In this document: positions 55,548-64,000 of the stretch, in pieces
Layout: each line of letters begins with the position of its first letter
Numbering within the stretch: position 1 is the stretch's first letter
Assembly: GCA_015501585.1 (NCBI GenBank)
Contig: JADNRY010000139.1
Coordinates: 62,001-126,000 of the forward strand
Direction: 5' to 3'
DNA length: 64,000 nucleotides
Origin: Rhodocollybia butyracea
Taxonomy: Eukaryota; Basidiomycota; Agaricomycetes; Agaricales; Omphalotaceae
Program-made: the position numbers and the translations under genes
The notes under the pieces: model-generated
What the model was told of the DNA's origin: nothing
Databases searched by the model: none
What the model saw: only the letters and a program-made list of their open reading frames with translations

Positions 55548-58306
55548 ATGACCATCGGCGATACTAGTCAGAGCCAAGGTAAAGTTGTCCGTTGATATCT
55601 TAATTTTTCCCTTTTCGCTTTCCGTGGAGAGTCCAAATGTTGGTAGGATGGCTGTTTGTATTGAATAACACCGGAAACGATTGAATACCTTCTTCTTGCG
55701 CTTTGCTGTTTCTATTGACACCGCTAACTACCTTTCGCCACAGCATCTACGACGTTGCATAAAATTCCGAGCCCGATCCCAGACCAGGCAAATTCCACCC
55801 TTACATTATCTTTAACCAACAATCCGCCTGTCCCAGGCTTCCCATCACCGTCATCGAGCTTCGTGCCACCACCACCAGTGGCTTCAACCGAGTTTGCGAA
55901 AAATATGAAGGAGATAAAGGAAAAGCGGAGGGACGAGAAAAAAAAGCAGAGGGAAGATCCAACGAATGGACGTCTCGCGAACGGGGGCACAACAAATTTG
56001 AATACCAACACTGATATGGACAGTCTAAAATCTCCTGCAATGGATCCAGATTCACTCATTACGCCAACGACACCGACGCCGGACAATCTTCATCGTCAAA
56101 GAAGTTTTCCAAATTCCGACGCCACTCCAGTTATCGAGCTTCCAACAGATCTACCCATGGATGATGTATCCAACTTGACCGCATCAAGCTCTGCTGCGAA
56201 AGCATTTGGCGCCGCAGCTTCAGCAACAGAGAATGGGTGTACGCCCTTGATACCCGCGACTCAGCCGCTCCCTCTCTCCTCTATTCCACCCAGAACACCC
56301 TCGAACCCGCCTACGCCCTCAAGCCCAGGTTTTTATTTTCCTCCTCCAACCTACTCCAAGAGACCAAATCGCGATTCGGCCATGTCGGATTTTTCAGTCG
56401 CGTCTACTAATTCTGTCGCCTCCGCTAATTCCGCAAGCTCACTCAAAAGTACGCGCCCAGCACCGCCGAGCCCTGCCCTGTCGAGACGAACGTCAGGAGT
56501 TGGCTCTGGCACAATCACGACGTCACCAGTGTCGGCGAAAAAGGTTTTCAGCGGGACCTGGGTACGGGTCTCCAGGTGGAGTGGGACCAAGTACCTTGGA
56601 ACGAAGTCATTCGCTACGCACGAGTCCCACTACCTCGCGAACCCATACTCATCCCAACTCTAGTCCTAAACCGATGAGCTCAAACCCGAATCGGTTTTCC
56701 TCTCCTGCCTTCCGTCGCGATTCATCGACTATGGCTGTTCCCGCGCCGCTCCCCTACCGCTGTCCCCGGTTCCGTCCAGTGCCGGTCTATTATACAGCCC
56801 AAGCCAGTCGAGCGCAGCTTCCGAGCTAAAGACAGCTACAACCGTTTCGGTGTCTACTGCGTTCACACGTAAAAGTACTGGCACAAGCTTGAGCACGGGC
56901 TTTGTGCGCACCCGAAAGCCAGTCAAGGTCCGGGATTTCGGTTACGTTTCGGTCGGAGCCCACGCCTTTGTACCATCCTTTCAACACGGTGGAAACTGGT
57001 CTGCAGATCCTCAATTCCTAGGCTTGGGTGCAGACGGCAAGGGACTGCACGTACCTACGCCCAACCGTGTCAAAGTGGTGAACAAGGCTCTTATGACGTC
57101 CACTTACTCGACTTCGTCAGCGATAACGAACAGCTTGAATGCGGCTTACGCAGGATGGAAAACGTTGTACAAAGGAGAGAGGAAAGAGCGCAAGGCGGCT
57201 GAGAAGGCAGCCAAGCGGCGCGAGAAGGAGATGAAGGATTTCAATGCCAAAGCGAAGAGGGAGAGGGAGAGAGCGAGGCATAGTATGAACAGCGTCGGGA
57301 GTGTGGGAAGCACGAGCAGCTCCCATTCAAATGCTAGCTCCGTGTCTTCGACGTCCAGTCGGTCGGACGTATCAGAAGCGGACGAGAGGGAGGATGAAGA
57401 CGAGGATGATGATGGTATGAGTGGCTGGGCGGGATTCAAGTTTGGGTTGGCCAGGCTCAGCTGGGGTTTCGGACATCATACAGCGACTTCCTCGACGGCA
57501 ACATCCAACGGTGCCCCAGCGGGTCCAAGCTCAACCTCTTCCTCGGATCCCGTATTAATCTCTCACTCGACATCAAACGCCTCCGACCTCTCCTCAGACG
57601 CCTTCCCCTCCCGTTCCGAACTCGAACGCAACTTCGCCATGGGCTTCGACGACGGTACCGCGCCCTCCTCCGAATCAGGCGACTCCGAATCGAATAATTC
57701 CACCGATACAGAAGGAGAGCAGTATCACGACGCTGCGGAATCGCATGTCCATTACCTGCGTAATGCCAATCTGGATCTCGACCTGGACGGGCATCTGGAC
57801 TCGCCGTCGCCGCTGGACTATGATCATCGATATCACTATTACGAGGATGACGAATACGGGGTCCCGCATTCTGCATACCCCTCTGCGTCGCCGTATCCTG
57901 TCGGCTATAAACCTGGTTTGGGCGATGCAGGATATGAGGGCGGCGGCGCGGCGACGACTCGTTTGGGGAGGAGGAACCGCTGCATCCTGGTCTCTACCGC
58001 GCGATGTACCCTTTTGAGCCTGAAGGACCGTCGGAGATGAGGTTGATCGAGGGGGACATTATTAGAGTTATCGGAAGAGGGGGCGCAGGAGGCGATGGAG
58101 GCGGTGGTGGCTGGGCCGTGGTTGTTGATAAATACGCGTCGGAATCTGGTGCTGGCTCTAGCTCCACCGCGGATACAGGTGCGACCACTAAATACGCTCT
58201 TGTCCCGGAGAGCTATCTGGAGCTTGTCCAGCTGGACGATCTAGCGCAAGTGGCGGAAGGGGAGGGCCACGAGGAAGATGAAGAGGAAGAGAAGAACAAA
58301 ATATGA
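55548..58306 (+). CDS. SH3-domain adaptor-like protein with apparent frameshifts
   Basis: Exon 1 (55548-55578) encodes MTIGDTSQSQ. A 165-nt intron rejoins in phase at 55744 (ASTTLHKIPSPIPDQ). A long low-complexity Ser/Pro-rich region follows (MDDVSNLTASSSAAKAFGAA). Farther on come KPVKVRDFGYVSVGAHAF and GNWSADPQFLGLGADGKGL. A charged helix (ERKERKAAEKAAKRREKEMK), acidic Ser-rich parts and a C-terminal SH3 domain complete it (LYRAMYPFEPEGPSEMRL, EGDIIRVIGRGG, KYALVPESYLELVQL). The SH3 ALYDF-like motif is AMYPF and the end is VPESYLEL. The frame changes three times where no intron fits: one extra A in a run of five near 56541, one base short near 56745, one G short near 57968. SH3 adaptors of this size often act in actin or polarity scaffolds; that role is inferred. 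Confidence 0.65.
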
Positions 58307-58984
58307 ACGATGCTGGCGTCGGAGAAGCGGATGGGCCCCGAATATCGTGTACGTTTGATGTGTGTGTGTGTGTATGAGCGCTTTTTTTATAACGCTTGAA
58401 CTTTTGTTTCGTATATATTTTATGCATGGTTTCGCAACGAACATCTCCTGTATATTCATCCTGTGTTTGCTTCAGTTGTTTCCGTCATCGTTGAATCATT
58501 CATCTTGTTCATTACCAAGTCATCGATTGCTCGAGAGCTAGCTTTTGGTACTTTTTGAGGAGACTGCGCGACATAACTTCGACGCTCGAGGCTGACGCAC
58601 TGTCGAACATCCTGCGTCTTGGGTTAAGACTCCTTAGAATTTGTGCGAACTATCCCATAGTTGATCCTTGATCGAAACTTGGAGGCACAGGACGGTTTAA
58701 GGATTCTGGAATTCTCGCAGTCATAAATAGCTCCAAACTGTTCGGAAAGCTACTAGTCTCCACTATCTACCGCATCCAAAGTTGAAAGTCATAAGGCCTT
58801 GATCAGCTGGTTTGCATTCTCTTTTGTAGACTGGGCCGATAACTGGGCCCCACCAAGTGTGAAGTGGAAAAGGAATCTGACAACGAGCGGGAGACGGAGA
58901 AGTGTGCAGCCCCCAACAACTATAAGAAAAGTATGTACCTACGTATTAGTAAATCTTTGTTTCTGTAAACACTATGTAGCCTGA
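58307..58984. other. Convergent intergenic region
   Basis: Between the 3' ends of the SH3 gene and the helicase gene. Contains a TG repeat near 58.36 kb; no gene seen. Confidence 0.45.
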
Positions 58985-61900
58985 CTACGCAAAAATACCA
59001 TGGTACTTTTCTGTAAAGTTCTTCGTGATCAAATCAAACATTTCATACACTTTCCAATCATTGTGAGACGTTTTTGGAGGACGCTTAAATCCTTCAATCC
59101 CATCATCCTCCTGCTCGTCGTCATCATCGTATTCTTTCTGGTTTGCTTCGGAGTCTAAGAGCTCCGAAACGTCTTGAATCTCTTTACTCCTCGCCAAGGA
59201 CAACTGAATCAATAGCTCCTGCAAGCTCGCACGAATAGTCTTCAATGTCAACTCGAATTCTTGTAGAGCATACCACACGTCTCCTCGCCGTATCCCATTT
59301 GCTTCAGCCAGCGTAGATGCCTGCCCATGAGAATAAAAGTCAAAGATGTACGCGTTGAGCTCGTGCTCAGGCGCAACGGTGCGAAGACCACTGTAATCAA
59401 TGAATCTTTGCATGGAAGGGATGGCATGTTCGTGAAGGAAGATTCCATTGCGAACTGTACTGACGAGGTCATAGATGCTGGTGAAATTGTCGTCGAGTCC
59501 GGAAGTAGAAGCGAAAATGGAGCGGGCGGTGGGTTCAATCTTTGTTTGAACGAGGTGGTCAATGAAAGCCGAGTCAAAGGGTGATGTAGGGGCAGCAGGA
59601 CCACTGAGTGGGAGAGCATTATCAATACCCAATGCCTCCTGGTGCTCTGCTGCATAGCTCAGCGCGTATGACGAGAACATCTTGAGGATGTCGTTGTTAT
59701 GCTGCTGAAGCTTCTTACCGATATTGGAAGGAAGCGTAGGAAGTATTATTCGAGAGGGATACTTTTTTCTAAGCCTCTCGATCAATTCCGGTTGACTGTA
59801 GTTGCCAGGGATATATTTCCGCCCAAAGAGATGGGAAAGCAGGAGTAAGAGGTCTGCTTCAGCTTTGACGGAGCTCGACTGTCCACAGATTTTGTGGATG
59901 ACTCCAGTCTCGAAGAGATGCACAAGAGCAAAGTTAGAGGGTTCCGTGTGCTATGATAACCATCAGTCAAATGAGATATGCAACGGGAACACAAAAAACT
60001 CACGTAAAGATGAGTTGACATCCCAAACAGATTCGTAGGTTTCCCTTCGCGATTCAAAAGTCCTATGCGCCTCAGGTATTCGATGGAAAATCTTACATGA
60101 TGAAGGACTTGATCTCTACCCATCTCAGAGCGATGGGAGATCCTGGGGAGATTCATCACACTTTTGATGGACTGGACAGCAAATTCAGCGTAATCTGATC
60201 CTTGAAGCAAGTTGAAAAGCCGCAGGATGAATGTCGATGTAAGAGGGAATGAATCACCAAGTGCCGGTAAGCGAGACAGGACCAGACGTTGAACTCGCGA
60301 ATAAGGAAGGCCATAGAAGACCACATTTCCAAGGAGGTCAAACCCTCGACGACCGGCACGACCAGCACACTGTCGGTACTAAGGAAACACATAAGATATT
60401 CAATTACAATGACGATGAGCTGTAGCGTACCATTAGAGCTGTCAAAAATGGCGAATCTGCGCAAAAAACACTGGTTCGTGCAGGAGCATTGATGCCCAGA
60501 GCGAGAGTGCCTACACGAACAAAATTAGCTACATAGGCAAGGAAACATTGAGATAGACGCACCAGTGGAAACCATTACACGAATGAAACCTTGGCGGAAG
60601 AGGCTAGTATTCGTTATTCAATATATGGAATAACCAACCGGAGAACATTGTGCTCACTTTTCGATTGTCACTCGATAAGCCTTGGACATGCCCGCATGGT
60701 GAACCGCGACACCACGACGAAGTGCTTCAATGGCCCAAGTTGGTACAGGTCTCCAGGAGAGTTCTTGAATGCTTTCTTCTAATTCCTCCTGCGAGGAAGG
60801 CCTTCCCGCAAACGAGAATTCGGGGAGAGCATCGTCTTCATTGAAGGTAGCCTGCCAGGCATAAGATGAAGTATCCTCCTTTGGTGCATCATGGTCCTTC
60901 TTCTGCTTCATTTCTTTCTCACGTCGAGCAGTCCGAATCTTGTCCATTTTCCTCCAATTCTCAACTTCCGCAAGTTTAGCCTTCCATTTACTGCTAGTTC
61001 GCTTCCACTCTTCCTCCGCCGATTTGAGTCTCTTAACAAGAAATTGGGCAATGAGTTCGCAGTCCGTTCGATCGAAGGAGAAAAAGATAGCTGGCTGAAA
61101 CGCTCTGAGTATTGCACAATGTGGGAAATGAACGAGGAACTGACCAGGTTTTCAAGTTTGTGCAAGTCACAGACTAGCGTCAATAGACCTTCAAGGAATT
61201 TCTCCTTGGATGGTGGAACGTCAACTTCAGGTTTAGTAAGATCATAAGGAGTTAGCGACGAGATAACTTTTTTCAAAGAACTTGGATTGTGCGTCATTGA
61301 ATGAACAACGACGTCCTTCAAGTCTTTCTCATACTCGAGAATGTCCTTCTGGCAAAGTAAGTCTCGTCCCTTGAAGAACGTATTAGGACTCAGACTATCA
61401 TTCTTCACCAAAGAATGGCGATACAACGCGCGGTAAAGAGACAGGCAATCGCGCGATTCCAAAGCCATATCAATTGGAAGCGTGTTGGAATTATCGGAGA
61501 GCAGTGAGATTGGATGGAGGAAAGTCAGTCGGTTAGAGACGGTATGGCTTGATAACGACGTCAATGAACACTCCGTTGACGAGGGAAGGAAAAATAATTT
61601 TCGGAGATGCGAGTATCGATGGGGGTGCTGAATGTAGACATGTGGGAAAAGATGAGTTCGCTGAACTGACTCTAACCACTCATTGAACTTTTCGGGCGAC
61701 CCAATTGTTGCCGATAACCCACTAAAAAAAAAGCCCAGTAAGTGCGAGTCCTGCTTAATAAGTATGTAATATTTACATGATCGGGCATGGTGCGAGTAGG
61801 ATGATTTGTTCCCAGACGGCACCTCCTTCCTCTTGTCCTATGGAATGAATCTCGTCGAGTATTATCCTAGTTACCCGTTACTATTAATACAGCTGTTTAC

Positions 61901-64000
61901 TTCATACACGGGAATCTTACCTTTTCACCCGGGATGTCCAGTTCCGAGCTAGCGCCGGTGAGAGTATCAGAATACCCAGCATCTCCGGTACGGTGATCAA
62001 AATCTGCGCTCTCTGGACGTCGCCAGTGCGCGTATCACGAGTAAGAATTGCTAGAAGGGTCTCTGCAGAGAGGTACCTCAGTTGAATCTCATCAAAGGTA
62101 GAATCACGACTTACGATTCCCAGTGTAGTTTTTCGAAAACCGTCCATACACTTCTGCCGCAATCTGGTTCACAAGCGCCTTTGTAGGTGCAACATACACT
62201 AAAATACCATCATCAGATCCACGGAGGACCTTCTCCATAGCATAGAACGAGATGAATGTTTTTCCAGCGCTAGTCGGCGCTAATGAAAACAAGTAAGAAA
62301 AGCTGTACTAAAGTTGAAGTTGAAGAGGGTTTTTACGGACCAAGGGCAAGTAAGGATTCATTTCTATCAATGGCATCAAGTACTTCGCGTTGCCAACGAT
62401 CTGGAGAAAAAACAACGCGGGTATCGGGAGCACTGTCCATGGACCGGTCCATATATTCCCCGAAATGCTCGAGCTGCCATTCGATTGGCGACGAGGAGAT
62501 GGCCATGAAAGAGTAAAGAGGAACGTTTTTGCTGACAAGTTTGATTGGCTTGAAGGCGCACGAATCGAGAGATTCGTTGACGTCGGAAACGAGGGAGCTT
62601 GTGAAAGACTCGAACCCGATGGACGTGCAAAGGTCCTTGAGAAACTTGTGGGCATCAGCGGGGATCGTGGCGCGGAGTGCTTTGATCTCAGAGAGGAGGC
62701 GGAGTATCTTGACCACCATGTCATCGCATTGAATATCGGGGTTTGATTGCATCGTCCAAGCCTTCAGAACAAGATGGAGCTGATACAAGTGTATCTCGAA
62801 GGCAATCGATGGATGAGTAGCATTGGGAGAACGACTCCGCCTCAGAACAACCACAGATTCGAACTGTTCTTCTATGGTAAGAGGACTCATCGTTTTCAGC
62901 TTCCCTTTCCACCATTCAGCTGCCTCTTTATCAGTCTTCTTCGATTTCTCCTCTTGAATCTTAGCCCTAGTTTTATCCGCACCAGTCATACGCGCTGGTT
63001 TAGTGTTCTACACAAAATTATGAGCTTATTATCCGGCTGTACCTATACGCAGTAGAAAAACGCACCCGTTGCTTTGTTTTACCCGATCCCGATCCCACAG
63101 GAGAAATAACGATCTTCTGTAACATATTGCCACTCGCCCCGGTGAGCGAAGCCGCCTGTGTCTGCAGCCTCGCTTGATCACGTTGCATCCTCCTATCGCG
63201 TCGCCGCTTCTGCCATTCAGTAAGAAGCGTACTTTTCTGGCCCCCGAGATACGTAGGCAGGATAGAGCGCGTGTTGTGCCAGTGCCTTGTATCTTCAGCA
63301 AGAATGTCCATCCCGAAAATCGATTTCGGCAGGTTCGTATCACCTTCGATCGTGTTTTGGATATGGACGTTAGCAAGAGCGCTGTCGAATACGGGGTTTG
63401 AAAATGGGAGTAGGAGATACTGCTGAGGAGGAGGTGCAGTTACCACGGGGATAGGAGGACAGGGATATTGAGTGGCGAGACTAGGACCATCGAACGACAG
63501 CAATTCGGCATCAATGCCCTGAAGTGACTCGGAGGGGAATATCTGCTCAACGGAAGTCGCCTTCGTCTGGATGATGAACCACAAGACTTCCAAGAAAAGC
63601 CTTCCATCGATGTCAGGGGAACCAGCATCAGATTGAGCAAGAATCCGAAAGACAGAAGGTAAAAACGTTTCTTGGAGAAGAGACTCCAGATTTGCGTGGA
63701 GCATTGGGAGCTTGCGCGCCAGCAGCTGTACAGGGATTCGAGGAAGGACTAGAGCATGCAGTAGGAATATACGCGAGAGATCTTCATTGGGAAGAAGCGT
63801 GGACCACCACGCCAGAGGATGCTGTGGAGCCGAAACGGATAGAGGGGTAGGATACCCTAGATGCTCATCGAGCTCATAGCGCGCGAGGCTGATAGTATGC
63901 TGTAGACCCAAACCCAGGTTCTTTATATGCGCTCGGCTTTCGTAGACGAATGTCATGACCTTAGGGATGAGTTGAGGATCCTGAACACGAGGAGATTTGC
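58985..64000 (-). CDS. DDX60/Ski2-like superfamily 2 RNA helicase (3' part, about 1490 codons)
   Basis: Open at the window edge, so the N-terminus is missing. Exons: 64000-63066, 63007-62341, 62279-62115, 62062-61921, 61866-61777, 61721-61145, 61094-60658, 60603-60563, 60510-60431, 60378-60004 and 59950-58985. All join in phase. Helicase motifs are complete. Motif I is [13 protein letters not shown], Ia [41 protein letters not shown] and [48 protein letters not shown] and [19 protein letters not shown] cover the Ski2-type region to motif VI. The DEIH box, the long N-terminal region and the C-terminal helical part match the DDX60 family. Vertebrate members act with RNA sensors and decay of viral RNA; in fungi the role is less clear, with RNA surveillance likely. 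The acidic region near the C-terminus ([10 protein letters not shown]) is variable. No frameshift was found. Confidence 0.93.

Noticed and set aside
57117..57876. Minus-strand frames opposite the SH3 gene
   Set aside because: Ser- and Arg-rich antisense shadows of the biased plus-strand coding sequence.
61917..62162. Continuous frame through the helicase region between motif Ia and VPEML
   Set aside because: It reads through a 52-nt intron (62114-62063); the spliced form preserves the helicase phase and is preferred, although read-through remains open.

Overview
The window looks like nuclear DNA of a mushroom-forming basidiomycete (Agaricomycetes). The evidence is dense short introns (about 48-66 nt) with GT-AG borders, small secreted proteins, an HsbA-like surface protein, F-box and SH3 genes, a DDX60-type helicase, several families I know only as lineage-specific agaricomycete proteins, and transposon debris. 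There are no bacterial operons, rRNA genes or CRISPR arrays. All exon models below were worked out by eye from reading frame, splice sites and comparison between paralogs inside the window.

Layout. 0.7-2.75 kb: a broken gene of an expanded agaricomycete family. 3-9.8 kb: gene-poor, with one decayed minus-strand gene (about 3.97-4.9 kb) and one intact Cys/His-rich ORF (8.07 kb). 9.8-35.6 kb: the main accessory region. It holds three intact four-exon paralogs of a single-pass membrane protein with a C-terminal PPAY tail (here M1 9.8-11.4, M2 12.7-21.4, M3 33.8-35.6 kb) and a truncated fourth copy (27.0-27.2 kb). It also holds two paralogs of a soluble protein with a YNCFAW motif (E1 25.0-26.3, E2 29.4-30.8 kb). 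M2 and E1 face each other's 3' ends in one unit, and most of that unit was duplicated to give the M remnant and E2. A 7.09-kb CACTA-type DNA transposon lies inside the last intron of M2, and M2 still reads through in frame if that intron is spliced. The transposon has 34-35-bp terminal inverted repeats, subterminal repeat arrays, a nested LTR-retrotransposon 3' end and no recognisable transposase.

32-40.7 kb: three TATA-box genes for secreted proteins (a Cys-rich protein, a crystallin-like small protein and an HsbA-like protein). 41.2-47.2 kb: tandem copies of a multi-pass membrane protein, one broken by a 1-nt insertion in a T run. Between them sits a 1.4-kb hAT-like element with an 8-bp target duplication. 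47.8-58.3 kb: four gene models carrying single-base indels. They are an unknown gene, an F-box gene with a second relic copy, a secreted-protein gene with tandemly repeated mini-exons, and an SH3 gene. 59.0-64.0 kb: the clean 3' part of a DDX60/Ski2-like helicase gene that continues past the window edge.

The best candidates for something undescribed are the co-duplicated M/E receptor-like module with a shared upstream element, the intronic CACTA insertion, and the exon-intron minisatellite gene.
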